A stretch of 20,572 bases of DNA from JBEEJL01 sp049698095 (GCA_049698095.1 JBAVXA010000077.1:1-20572); one strand, 5' to 3'. Numbered from the stretch's first letter, positions 1 through 8,438 are shown. Notes: generated by a model from the letters alone, not told the origin. Numbers and translations are program-made.

Positions 1-1051
1 TTTGAATCGCTGCCTGCAGTTTCGGGTTAGCGTAGGTGGTCAACGCGTTGAACAACGGGAAATACGTCAACGCCGCAATCAAACAGCCAGCCATGATGAT
101 AGGCTTACGGCCGATTTTATCCGACAATGCGCCGAACAAAATGAAAAACGGCGTACCGATAATCAGCGATACCGCGATCAAAATATTAGCTGTCGGACCG
201 TCGACCTTCAGGAACGTCTGCAGGAAGAACAGGGCGTAAAATTGGCCGGTGTACCAGACCACAGCTTGACCTGCAGTCAGGCCGATCAGCGCCAGAATCA
301 CGATTTTGAGGTTCTTCCATTGACCGAAAGACTCGGACAACGGAGCTTTAGAGGTTTTGCCTTCCGATTTCATTTTCTGGAAGGCGGGCGATTCATTCAG
401 CGATAACCGAATCCAGAGCGACACGCCAAGCAGAATAATCGAAACCAGATACGGCAGGCGCCACCAGAATTCACCGAATTTTTCTTCGCCGAAGTAGGTG
501 CGCGTGCCCAGGATCACCATCAGCGCCAGCAACAAACCGACCGTTGCCGTGGTCTGAATCCATGAAGTATAGAAGCCGCGCTTGGTGTGAGGCGCATGCT
601 CGGCCACGTAGGTCGCGGCGCCGCCGTATTCTCCGCCCAGCGCCAGGCCTTGCAGCAGGCGCAAGCTGATAAGAATAATCGGCGCGGCGATTCCGATCGC
701 TGCATAGTTAGGAATGATACCGACGATGAAGGTCGATAGACCCATGATCATGATGGTGACCAGAAAGGTATATTTTCGACCGACGATATCGCCCAGACGG
801 CCGAACACAATGGCGCCGAAAGGGCGCACTGCAAAACCGGCAGCAAACGCGAGTAACACGAAAATATCGCGGGTGGCGGGATCCAGCGCGGTGAAGAAAT
901 TCTTGGCGATAATCGCCGACATCACGCCGAACAGGTAAAAGTCGTACCATTCAAAAATCGTTCCGAGTGACGAGGCGAAGATAACTTTTTTCTCCTCCGA
1001 CGACATCGGAACGACTGCGTCCCCTTTTCTGTGTATCGCTACTGAAGCCAT
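1..1051 (-). CDS. MFS transporter, metabolite:H+ symporter (MHS) type, 3' end cut by window
   Basis: Inner-membrane secondary transporter that probably imports an organic acid or similar small metabolite with protons; the substrate cannot be read from the sequence. About 350 N-terminal residues are present and the reading frame stays open to the window edge. After a short charged N-terminus comes a first membrane segment with the motif FEWYDFYLFG, typical of the MHS (ProP/ShiA/KgtP/CitA) family. The loop 2-3 signature GRLGDIVGRKYTF follows, and a second copy, GALSDKIGRKP, sits in the central loop 8-9. The LQGLALGGEYGGAA stretch in helix 4 is also typical. The ATG at 1049-1051 follows an ideal AGGAGG ribosome site (1060-1065) with 8 bases of spacing. 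It is divergent from the response regulator at 1428, so it may be that system's target (inference). Members of this type usually run to 430-550 residues, so the missing part is C-terminal. Confidence 0.9.
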   Translation of the reverse strand, partial: MASVAIHRKGDAVVPMSSEEKKVIFASSLGTIFEWYDFYLFGVMSAIIAKNFFTALDPATRDIFVLLAFAAGFAVRPFGAIVFGRLGDIVGRKYTFLVTIMIMGLSTFIVGIIPNYAAIGIAAPIILISLRLLQGLALGGEYGGAATYVAEHAPHTKRGFYTSWIQTTATVGLLLALMVILGTRTYFGEEKFGEFWWRLPYLVSIILLGVSLWIRLSLNESPAFQKMKSEGKTSKAPLSESFGQWKNLKIVILALIGLTAGQAVVWYTGQFYALFFLQTFLKVDGPTANILIAVSLIIGTPFFILFGALSDKIGRKPIIMAGCLIAALTYFPLFNALTTYANPKLQAAIQ

Positions 1052-1427
1052 GTTTTATTCCTCCTGATGAATATAATAAGTATTCGAAGTCCGTTTATTG
1101 TTTGCCCGCGCATCCAAACTTGCGCCGCTCGACTGAAATAACCGTCAGTTTTGCGTTTCGTGCGGGTCGGTTCAGAGACGTAATGTCCCCGTTTTTTTTA
1201 TCTGGCCAGGTTGGGCCAGCGCTTTTTGGTTTTGCTCACAAAGACTAATCCGCGCGGCTTACAGCTTACTTACTGAAACTGCCGATTGCGCCGCAACAAT
1301 TTCCTTCAGAAGTGAAATATGCACCCAAACGACATCAAAATAATTTAATATAATCAATATGTTATGCTCATTAGTCGTGCTGGCGTATAGTTCGGATAGG
1401 TAAAAAATATATTAGGAAAAACACGCT
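1052..1427. other. Divergent intergenic region between transporter and response regulator
   Basis: This 376-base gap has no convincing gene. At the left end it holds the transporter's ribosome site. A hairpin with a 6-bp stem (CTGGCC 1202-1207, GGCCAG 1214-1219) is followed by a T run at 1223-1227. An AT-rich segment (1341-1366) contains a perfect TATAAT at 1349-1354, but no good -35 box is visible upstream of it. A second -10-like TATAGT lies at 1386-1391. Promoters for both flanking genes must lie here, but I cannot place them with confidence. Confidence 0.6.
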
Positions 1428-2114
1428 GTGCGAATTCTGATTGTTGAAGATGACCCGGTGTTGGCCGACGGCCTGCAGATGTCGTTGCGAAATGCGGAAT
1501 ACGCGGTCGATTGGGTCGCCGATGGGGCGATGGCGGACCGCGTGCTGAAGGACGAAGTGTATGACGTAATGATTCTTGATCTGGGCTTGCCCAAGCTCGA
1601 CGGCTTTGAAGTATTGAAACGTCTGCGCGCGCGCGGATCAAAATTGCCGGTGATGATTCTGTCCGCTCGCGAAGGCACCGATGACCGGGTTCGCGGCCTT
1701 GACCTCGGAGCGGACGACTACATGGTCAAGCCGTTCAGCCTGCCGGAGATGGAAGCCCGCGTCCGCGCCTTGCTGCGCAGGGGCATGGGTGCGACGCAAT
1801 CGCTGTTGATTCACGGATCACTGGCGTTCGATTCCGCGGCACGTATGGCAGCGGTCGACGGCAAGCCGCTGGAATTATCCGGGCGCGAAATCAGCGTGCT
1901 CGAAGTGTTGCTGCTGCGCGTGGGCCGCGTGGTGAGTAAGGAGCAATTGGTTGAGCACCTTTATAGTTTTAACGAAGAAGTCGGCATGAATGCAATCGAG
2001 GTCTACGTGCATCGACTGCGCAAAAAAATTGAGGGCGCAGGCGTGACCATTCGCACCGTGCGCGGCCTTGGATATCTGCTCGACAAGGCGGAAGCGCCCG
2101 GAGCCGACGCGTAA
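1428..2114 (+). CDS. OmpR-family response regulator (TctD/QseB-like)
   Basis: DNA-binding response regulator of a two-component system, 228 residues, the usual length for the OmpR/PhoB family. The receiver domain (about 1-118) has the acidic pocket E7-D8-D9, phosphoacceptor D51 in the LDLGLP context, the switch residue S79 and the conserved K101 in VKPF. The C-terminal winged helix (about 125-222) carries the expected LSGREISVLEVLL and VRGLGYLL stretches. The start is GTG at 1428; an AGGA lies at 1414-1417, and the next in-frame codons begin the receiver's first strand directly, so no longer start fits. Its stop is one base before the kinase start, so the two are translationally coupled. The divergent transporter is a likely but unproven target. 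Confidence 0.93.
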   Translation: MRILIVEDDPVLADGLQMSLRNAEYAVDWVADGAMADRVLKDEVYDVMILDLGLPKLDGFEVLKRLRARGSKLPVMILSAREGTDDRVRGLDLGADDYMVKPFSLPEMEARVRALLRRGMGATQSLLIHGSLAFDSAARMAAVDGKPLELSGREISVLEVLLLRVGRVVSKEQLVEHLYSFNEEVGMNAIEVYVHRLRKKIEGAGVTIRTVRGLGYLLDKAEAPGADA

Positions 2115-2115
2115 A

Positions 2116-3576
2116 TTGGACAAGCCGATCTTCGACAACCTCAGCCTGCGCAGTCAGTTACTCAACTGGCTGATGTTGCCGTTGCTGGTATTGCTGATTT
2201 TTGCGTCGGCTGTCGGCTATCTCGCCTCGATCAATTTCGCCAATCTTCCCTATGACCGTGCCTTATTCGAAGTCGCGCGGACTCTCGCCGCAAATGTTCG
2301 CCTGGTCGATGGGCGACCAACCATGGACATGGCAATCTCCGCGCGAAATATTTTGCTCAATGATCCCGACGACAGGATTTTTTATAAGATCACGCTCGAC
2401 GACGGACGCCTGATTGCGGGAGAAACCTGGATCCCGTCGCCGCTGGGGATGGACGAATTCAACGATAAATACCTCACCGACGCGGAGCTGCGCGAAGAAA
2501 AATACCGCGTCGCGACGCTGCGCGTAACGCCGGATTTCGGCCCGGAGTGGAAAGAAGCCAGCAACGGATTATTGATTCATGTCGCGGAGACGTTTAACAA
2601 ACGCCAGGCGCTGACGCGAAAAATACTCGGCACCATGATGATCCCGCAATTGTTGCTGATCGCCCTCGCTGGAGGAGGATTGTGGTTCGGTCTGAACCGC
2701 GGTATTTTTCCGCTGAAGAATCTGCAGCGCACCTTGTCGCAACGGTCTGCGTCGGATCTCAGCCCGGTTGAACTCCGGGAAGATATTCCCGAGGAAGTGG
2801 TGCCGCTGATTACGGCGTTTAACGGCATTCTTCTGCGCATGCGTGGGGTGCTCGCGGCGCAAAAGCGTTTTGTCGCGGATGCTGCTCACCAGCTGCGCAC
2901 GCCGCTGGCCGGTCTCAAAACACAGGCGGAATTGGCATTGCGGCTTAACGATCCTTCAAGCATCCGGCGCGCGTTGCAACAGATTCTGCAATCAGCCGAG
3001 CGCGGCAGTTCGCTCACCAACCAGCTACTCACGCTGGCGCGCCATGAACCCGGCGACAGCCCCGAACGCGCTACGACAGCGGTAAATATAAACGAGATCG
3101 TGAAGCACACCACTCTGACACTGGTGAACGACGCTTTGCGCAAGAATATCGATCTCGGTTTCGAGCCATCCGCTGAACCTGCCTGGGTTGTCGGCGATGA
3201 ACTCGGCCTGATCGACATGCTCACCAATTTGCTCGACAACGCCATCCGTTATACGCATGCAGGCGGGCGCGTGACCGCACGCGTAAACCTGACGGACAAT
3301 GCAGTGCTGGTCAGCGTGGAGGACAACGGCCCCGGCATTTTGCCGGCAGACCGGGAGCGCGTGTTTGAACGCTTCTATCGCGTCCTCGGCAATAACGAAA
3401 CGGGTAGCGGATTAGGCTTGGCCATTGTGCGGGAAATCGCAAGGCTGCATCAGGCCGACATCGTTCTCGACGATGCGCCCGGTGGCCGCGGCGCATTATT
3501 CAGCATACGCTTTGCGCGCACGCTGGCGCCCGCCGAAAGCAAGATCATGGACGCAGAACTGTCGTCAGCGGCCTGA
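2116..3576 (+). CDS. Sensor histidine kinase, TctE-like (2CSK_N type)
   Basis: Inner-membrane sensor kinase paired with the preceding regulator. Counting from a TTG start at 2116, there are two membrane segments (about 10-33 and 175-195) that flank a periplasmic sensing region of the kind seen in TctE. A HAMP-like linker follows, then the H-box with phosphorylated H258 (ADAAHQLRTPLAGLKTQAE), the N-box around N371 (LLDNAIRY), VEDNGPGI (G1), FERFYR and GSGLGLAIVREI (G2). The end, at about 486 residues, is normal for the family. No ATG is available before the first membrane segment. TTG at 2116 is one base past the regulator's stop, with GGAG at 2100-2103. An earlier in-frame TTG at 2068 would overlap the regulator and add 16 residues; I prefer 2116. 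The ligand is unknown; tricarboxylates are known only for the namesake TctE. Confidence 0.9.
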   Translation: MDKPIFDNLSLRSQLLNWLMLPLLVLLIFASAVGYLASINFANLPYDRALFEVARTLAANVRLVDGRPTMDMAISARNILLNDPDDRIFYKITLDDGRLIAGETWIPSPLGMDEFNDKYLTDAELREEKYRVATLRVTPDFGPEWKEASNGLLIHVAETFNKRQALTRKILGTMMIPQLLLIALAGGGLWFGLNRGIFPLKNLQRTLSQRSASDLSPVELREDIPEEVVPLITAFNGILLRMRGVLAAQKRFVADAAHQLRTPLAGLKTQAELALRLNDPSSIRRALQQILQSAERGSSLTNQLLTLARHEPGDSPERATTAVNINEIVKHTTLTLVNDALRKNIDLGFEPSAEPAWVVGDELGLIDMLTNLLDNAIRYTHAGGRVTARVNLTDNAVLVSVEDNGPGILPADRERVFERFYRVLGNNETGSGLGLAIVREIARLHQADIVLDDAPGGRGALFSIRFARTLAPAESKIMDAELSSAA

Positions 3577-3626
3577 CGTAAAAATTCCATGCCTGAATTC
3601 CGGCGACACGGCTTTTTCAGCGCGTT

Positions 3627-4688
3627 ATGATTCGCTCCATGGCTGCTCATTCAAACAAGATTTTATTCCGCGCATTGTCCGAGCGGGACGCTGCGTTCGA
3701 GGGCGTTTTTTACGCCGGCGTAAAAACCACCGGCATTTTTTGCCGGCCTACCTGCCCGGCAAAAAAACCACTGGAAAAAAATGTCGAGTTCTTTTCCACC
3801 TCGCGCGACGCACTCTACGCCGGCTACCGGCCCTGTGCGCGCTGCCATCCGCTCGAGCGCGTACCCGAGCCGCCGGAAGTCGTGAAAAAACTGCTCGCCG
3901 TCGTCGAGTCCGCGCCGGACCGGCGATTGCGCGAGCAGGATTTGCGCGATATGGCCATTGACCCCTCCACTGCGCGGCGGCAATTCCAGAAACACTACGG
4001 CATGACATTCCACGCTTATCTGCGCGCGCGCCGCATGGGACGCGCTTTACAACAAATCAGAAAAGGAGATTCCGTGATCGACACGCAAATTGAGACTGGA
4101 TTCGAATCGGGCAGTGGATTTCGAGCGGCCTTTGGCAAAATTTTCGGTACTCCGCCCCGGGCAGCGGGCGAGGTCGATTGTTTGATGGCGAAATGGATCA
4201 ATACGCCGCTTGGTGCAATGCTGGCATTGGCAAACGATGAGGGATTACATCTGCTTGAATTCGTCGACCGACGCGGATTGGAGAAAGAAATCGAACGGCT
4301 GCGCAAGAAACAAGGATGCGTCATTGTGCCGGGCACGCATAAATACCTCGAAAAAATATCAATAGAATTAGATAGTTACTTCAAAGGCGGGACAGGGCGC
4401 TTTTTCACGCCATTGGTGTTGTCCGGCTCCGATTTTCAACTCGCCGTCTGGAACGAACTGCAAAAAATTCCCCTTGGCCAGACGCGCAGCTACGCAGAGA
4501 TGTGCGTTCGCATCGGAAATCCCAGGGCGGTTCGCGCCATGGGTCGCGCAAACGGCGACAATGTCATCGCCATTGCGGTACCGTGCCATCGCGTCATTGG
4601 CGCCGACGGGTCCCTCACCGGCTACGGCGGCGGGCTGGCGCGCAAACAGTGGCTGCTGGAGCATGAACGGAAGATTTCTAAATCATAA
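3627..4688 (+). CDS. ada: Ada: methylphosphotriester/O6-methylguanine-DNA methyltransferase and AraC-type activator
   Basis: Bifunctional alkylation-repair protein. It takes methyl groups from DNA phosphotriesters and O6-methylguanine onto its own cysteines, and its N-methylated form activates the adaptive response. At 353 residues it matches E. coli Ada (354). The N-terminal zinc domain has the four ligands C39, C43, C70 and C73 (CRPTC and CARC); C39 corresponds to the E. coli acceptor C38. An AraC-type double helix-turn-helix spans about 85-175. The C-terminal methyltransferase has the acceptor C320 in PCHRVIG, the RAVRAMGRANG helix and the YGGGLARKQWLLEHE end. The ATG at 3627 has no clear ribosome site; a second in-frame ATG lies at 3639. 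It follows the kinase by 50 bases on the same strand. I could not recognise an Ada-box in the short upstream gap. Confidence 0.95.
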   Translation: MIRSMAAHSNKILFRALSERDAAFEGVFYAGVKTTGIFCRPTCPAKKPLEKNVEFFSTSRDALYAGYRPCARCHPLERVPEPPEVVKKLLAVVESAPDRRLREQDLRDMAIDPSTARRQFQKHYGMTFHAYLRARRMGRALQQIRKGDSVIDTQIETGFESGSGFRAAFGKIFGTPPRAAGEVDCLMAKWINTPLGAMLALANDEGLHLLEFVDRRGLEKEIERLRKKQGCVIVPGTHKYLEKISIELDSYFKGGTGRFFTPLVLSGSDFQLAVWNELQKIPLGQTRSYAEMCVRIGNPRAVRAMGRANGDNVIAIAVPCHRVIGADGSLTGYGGGLARKQWLLEHERKISKS

Positions 4689-4773
4689 TTTTTTTCCGGT
4701 TCCCGTTTACAGGCGGCGGAAGCCGGTCTAGGATTAAAAACGGGGGTAATTCGAATAATTTCCGATTAATCCT

Positions 4774-4779
4774 TGGGAG
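4774..4779 (+). promoter_or_regulatory. Ribosome binding site of the flavin monooxygenase gene
   Basis: A strong GGGAGG lies six bases before the ATG at 4786. It fixes the start, because the preceding 97 bases after ada have no other candidate. Confidence 0.8.
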
Positions 4780-4785
4780 GTTTTC

Positions 4786-6576
4786 ATGCCTGACTCAACG
4801 AAAGCCGCTGCTGACTGGCTGGCAAAATTCGGCGCCGCCCTCAGCAGCGGCGATATCAGTACTGCGGTAAATCTGTTTGACGAAGATTGTTACTGGCGCG
4901 ATCTGGTCACTTTCACCTGGAATATCAAAACGCTGGAAAGTAAGGCGCAAATTAAGGACATGCTGCAAGCGACGCTCGCCAGCACTCAACCTTCGAACTG
5001 GCAAATCGACGGTGAGGCGACAGAGGCGGACGGCGTGACCGAAGCCTGGTTCACCTTTGAAACTGCCGTTGCACGCGGCAGGGGATTGCTGCGACTTAAA
5101 GGCGACAGGTGCTGGACGTTGCTCACCAGCATGACGGAACTTAAAGGCTACGAGGAAAAAAAAGGCGCATCGCGGCCGATGGGCACGCAGCACGGCGTGT
5201 TTCGGGATCGTAAAAACTGGGCCGAACAAAAGGCTCACGACGAAGCCGAACTGGGTTATAGCAAGCAACCGTATTGCGTCATTATCGGCGGCGGCCAAGG
5301 CGGCATCGGCTTGGGCGCGCGCCTTAAGCGCCTCGGTGTCCCCACCATCATTGTGGAAAAGAATCCGCGTCCCGGCGATTCCTGGCGCAACCGTTACAAA
5401 TCCCTCTGCCTGCACGACCCAGTCTGGTACGACCATCTACCCTACCTGCCGTTTCCCGACGACTGGCCGGTATTTTCGCCCAAGGACAAAATCGGTGATT
5501 GGCTGGAGAGCTACACCAAGGTGATGGAGCTGAATTATTGGGGTAACACCGAATGCAAAAGCGCGCAGTACGACGATGCGAGGCAGGAATGGACGGTGAA
5601 CGTCGAACGCGAAGGCAAACCGGTCACGCTACGACCGAAACAATTAATATTAGCCACCGGCATGTCCGCAGTGCCCAACCAGCCCAAGTTGCCGGGCGAA
5701 GAAAAATTCAAAGGCACGCTGTTGCATTCTAGCAAATTCACTAACGGCGAAGCGTATCGCGGCAAAAAATGCGTCGTAGTCGGCTCGAACAATTCCGCGC
5801 ACGACATCTGCGCCGATTTATGGGAACACGGCGCGGATGTCACCATGCTGCAACGCTCATCCACGCACATTGCCAAATCGGACTCATTGATGGATCTGGC
5901 GCTGGGCGGTTTGTATTCCGAACAGGCGGTGAAAAACGGCGTCACCACCGACAAAGCGGATTTAATTTTTGCCTCGGTGCCTTACAAAATCATGCACACC
6001 TTTCATATTCCCGTTTACGAGGAAATGAAAAAACGCGATGCAGATTTATATAATCGGTTAGAAAAAGCCGGCTTCATGCTGGACTTCGGCGACGATGGGT
6101 CCGGCCTGTTCATGAAATATTTGCGTCGCGGCTCGGGCTACTACATTGACGTCGGCGCTTCGGAACTCATCGCCAGCGGCAAAGTGAAATTGAAGAGCGG
6201 CGTCAACGTAAAAGAGGTGAAAGAAACATCCGTCGTGTTATCCGACGGCACTGAACTACCCGCCGATTTAATTGTGATGGCCACTGGATACGGCTCAATG
6301 AACGGCTGGGCAGCGAAATTGATTTCGAAGGATGTGGCTGACAAAGTGGGCAAATGCTGGGGCCTCGGCTCCAACACCACCAAAGATCCCGGTCCATGGG
6401 AAGGCGAACTGCGCAATATGTGGAAACCCACACAGCAACCCTCGCTCTGGTTCCACGGCGGCAACCTGCATCAATCGCGCCACTATTCGCAATTCTTATC
6501 GCTGCAAATCAAGGCGCGTAAAGAAGGCCTTCCCACGCCGGTGTACGGCATGACGAAAACGCATCATTTGAGTTGA
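4786..6576 (+). CDS. Flavin-containing monooxygenase with N-terminal NTF2-like domain
   Basis: Predicted FAD- and NADPH-dependent monooxygenase of the FMO/Baeyer-Villiger class, cytosolic, 596 residues; the substrate is unknown. Residues 1-140 form a SnoaL/NTF2-like domain (DWLAKFGAAL, then NLFDEDCYWRDLV and a TWNIKT stretch), an extra pocket absent from ordinary FMOs. Then come the FAD-binding glycine motif GGGQGG at 168-173 and an FMO fingerprint F-x-G-x3-H-x3-F at 308-318. The NADPH-binding glycine motif starts at G333 (GSNNSAHD), and the MATGY motif is at 498-502. I recall proteins of the same build and length, about 600 residues, in Burkholderiales, so the fusion is a family property rather than an accident here. 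Ribosome site GGGAGG at 4774-4779. It is followed by a strong terminator and converges on groL. Confidence 0.9.
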   Translation: MPDSTKAAADWLAKFGAALSSGDISTAVNLFDEDCYWRDLVTFTWNIKTLESKAQIKDMLQATLASTQPSNWQIDGEATEADGVTEAWFTFETAVARGRGLLRLKGDRCWTLLTSMTELKGYEEKKGASRPMGTQHGVFRDRKNWAEQKAHDEAELGYSKQPYCVIIGGGQGGIGLGARLKRLGVPTIIVEKNPRPGDSWRNRYKSLCLHDPVWYDHLPYLPFPDDWPVFSPKDKIGDWLESYTKVMELNYWGNTECKSAQYDDARQEWTVNVEREGKPVTLRPKQLILATGMSAVPNQPKLPGEEKFKGTLLHSSKFTNGEAYRGKKCVVVGSNNSAHDICADLWEHGADVTMLQRSSTHIAKSDSLMDLALGGLYSEQAVKNGVTTDKADLIFASVPYKIMHTFHIPVYEEMKKRDADLYNRLEKAGFMLDFGDDGSGLFMKYLRRGSGYYIDVGASELIASGKVKLKSGVNVKEVKETSVVLSDGTELPADLIVMATGYGSMNGWAAKLISKDVADKVGKCWGLGSNTTKDPGPWEGELRNMWKPTQQPSLWFHGGNLHQSRHYSQFLSLQIKARKEGLPTPVYGMTKTHHLS

Positions 6577-6599
6577 TTTTCTTTTTGACCCCGTAACGA

Positions 6600-6630
6600 C
6601 AAAACCCCGCCGAAGCGGGGTTTTGTTTTT
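6600..6630 (+). terminator. Rho-independent terminator after the flavin monooxygenase
   Basis: A perfect 11-bp stem (6600-6610 with 6615-6625) has a CGAA tetraloop and is followed by a run of five T (6626-6630). It lies 23 bases after the stop codon. On the minus strand the hairpin has no T tail, so it mainly serves the plus-strand gene. Confidence 0.93.
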
Positions 6631-6654
6631 TGAAAAAAAACATCGACAGAAAGT

Positions 6655-6737
6655 TTGCGGCGCCAGGCCACGCGCGAGGCCGCAGGCAGTACATCGTTAG
6701 TACGACAAGGCCGAAGCAACAACGCCCTGCGCCGCAA
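6655..6737. repeat. Long imperfect inverted repeat in the groL 3' flank
   Basis: TTGCGGCGC (6655-6663) pairs exactly with GCGCCGCAA (6729-6737). The stem extends by three pairs (6665-6667 with 6726-6728) across one bulged C. Inside the roughly 58-base loop are smaller self-complementary pairs: GGCC (6678-6681 with 6709-6712) and GTAC (6689-6692 with 6700-6703, seven-base loop). A branched fold is therefore possible on either strand. It begins 15 bases after the groL stop in the direction of groL transcription. It is not a classical terminator, because no T run follows directly; a T8 run comes about 20 bases further on. Confidence 0.6.
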
Positions 6738-6752
6738 GATTCAGTCGAGGGA

Positions 6753-8408
6753 TTACATGTCCATCCCGCCCATGCCGCCCATGCCACCCATTCCACCCAT
6801 TCCACCGCCGCCCATACCGCCGCCGGATTCATCTTTCGGCAGTTCGGCCACCATGGCATCGGTGGTAAGCATCAGGCTCGCGACTGATGCTGCGTTTTGC
6901 AAGGCGAAGCGGGTGACTTTGGTTGGGTCGAGTACGCCCATTTCTACCATATCGCCATATTCGCCAGTCGCGGCGTTGTAGCCAAAGTTGCCTTTGCCTT
7001 CATTGACTTTGTTGATGACGACAGACGGCTCGTCACCGGCATTGGCGACGATCTGGCGCAGGGGTTCTTCGATCGCGCGCAACACGATTTTGATTCCCGC
7101 ATCCTGGTCGGCGTTATCGCCTTTGACCTTGATGCTGGCACGCGCGCGCAGGAATGCGACACCGCCGCCGGCGACAATGCCTTCTTCAACCGCTGCGCGT
7201 GTGGCGTGCAGCGCGTCTTCTACGCGGGCCTTTTTTTCTTTCATTTCGACTTCGGTGGCTGCACCGACTTTGATCACCGCAACACCGCCCGCCAGCTTGG
7301 CCACTCGCTCCTGCAGTTTTTCCTTGTCGTAATCGCTGGTCGCTTCTTCGATTTGCGCGCGGATTTGCTTGACGCGGCCTTCGATGGTTTTGGCATCGCC
7401 GGTACCGTCGATGATGATGGTGTTTTCTTTACCGACTTCAATACGTTTGGCCTGGCCCAGTTCTTTCAACGTGGCTTTTTCCAACGTCAGACCCACTTCC
7501 TCGGCGATCACCGTGCCGCCGGTGAGGATGGCGATATCTTCCAGCATGGCTTTGCGGCGGTCACCGAAACCGGGCGCTTTTACGCCGCAGGTTTTGAGGA
7601 TGCCACGGATGTTGTTGACCACCAACGTTGCCAGCGCTTCACCGTCGATGTCTTCAGCGACAATCAGCAACGGGCGGCCGGCTTTGGCGACTTGTTCCAG
7701 AATCGGCAACAGGTCACGGATGTTGGAAACTTTTTTGTCGTAAAGCAAAACGTATGGGTTATCCAGCAACGCGACTTGTTTCTCGGCGTTGTTGATGAAG
7801 TAGGGCGACAAATAGCCGCGGTCGAATTGCATGCCTTCGACAACGTCGAGCTCGTTTTCGAGTCCCGAGCCGTCTTCAACGGTGATGACGCCTTCTTTAC
7901 CAACCTTGTCCATTGCTTTGGCAATGATGTCGCCGATGTTGCTGTCAGAGTTGGCAGAAATGCTGCCGACCTGGGCAATTTCCTTGTTCGTGGTGCAAGG
8001 CTTGGAGATTTTTTTCAGCTCGGCGACAACGGCGGTCACAGCTTTATCGATGCCGCGCTTCAAGTCCATTGGGTTCATGCCGGCTGCCACGAACTTCATG
8101 CCCTCTTTGACAATCGCCTGCGCCAACACGGTGGCGGTCGTCGTGCCGTCGCCTGCGACGTCGGATGTCTTGGAAGCGACTTCCTTGACCATTTGTGCGC
8201 CCATGTTTTCGAACTTGTCCTTAAGTTCGATTTCCTTGGCGACGGATACGCCGTCTTTGGTGATGGTTGGCGCGCCGAAGCTGCGCTCGAGGACTACGTT
8301 ACGGCCTTTCGGACCGAGGGTGACTTTGACCGCGTCGGCCAGAATATTCACGCCGATCACCATTTTGGCGCGGGCGTTGTCATGAAAACGTACGTCTTTA
8401 GCTGCCAT
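6753..8408 (-). CDS. groL: Chaperonin GroEL (60 kDa)
   Basis: Cytosolic ATP-dependent folding chaperone that forms the double heptameric ring and works with GroES, its operon partner upstream. At 551 residues it has the normal length (about 545-550). Visible landmarks are the equatorial nucleotide site (VTLGPKGRNVVLE near the N-terminus, then GDGTTTATVLAQ), the apical stretch APGFGDRRKAMLEDIAILTGG, the AAVEEGIVAGGG motif and the GGM-rich flexible tail ending in GGMDM. The ATG at 8406-8408 is preceded on the minus strand by AGGAG, in a 30-base gap from groES. It is transcribed from the CIRCE-controlled promoter upstream of groS. Nothing in the sequence suggests a secondary, specialised copy. 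Confidence 0.99.
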   Translation of the reverse strand: MAAKDVRFHDNARAKMVIGVNILADAVKVTLGPKGRNVVLERSFGAPTITKDGVSVAKEIELKDKFENMGAQMVKEVASKTSDVAGDGTTTATVLAQAIVKEGMKFVAAGMNPMDLKRGIDKAVTAVVAELKKISKPCTTNKEIAQVGSISANSDSNIGDIIAKAMDKVGKEGVITVEDGSGLENELDVVEGMQFDRGYLSPYFINNAEKQVALLDNPYVLLYDKKVSNIRDLLPILEQVAKAGRPLLIVAEDIDGEALATLVVNNIRGILKTCGVKAPGFGDRRKAMLEDIAILTGGTVIAEEVGLTLEKATLKELGQAKRIEVGKENTIIIDGTGDAKTIEGRVKQIRAQIEEATSDYDKEKLQERVAKLAGGVAVIKVGAATEVEMKEKKARVEDALHATRAAVEEGIVAGGGVAFLRARASIKVKGDNADQDAGIKIVLRAIEEPLRQIVANAGDEPSVVINKVNEGKGNFGYNAATGEYGDMVEMGVLDPTKVTRFALQNAASVASLMLTTDAMVAELPKDESGGGMGGGGMGGMGGMGGMGGMDM

Positions 8409-8438
8409 GATTTTGTTCTCCTGATGAATTCAATTAAA

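Noticed and set aside
3577..3626. Ada-box in front of ada
   Set aside because: The 50-base gap holds AATT-like pieces, but no arrangement I could match to the known E. coli Ada site.
4695..4725. Hairpin after ada (CCGGTTCC with GGAAGCCGG)
   Set aside because: The stem is bulged, the T run lies before rather than after it on the plus strand, and on the minus strand an A run follows; it does not qualify as a terminator.
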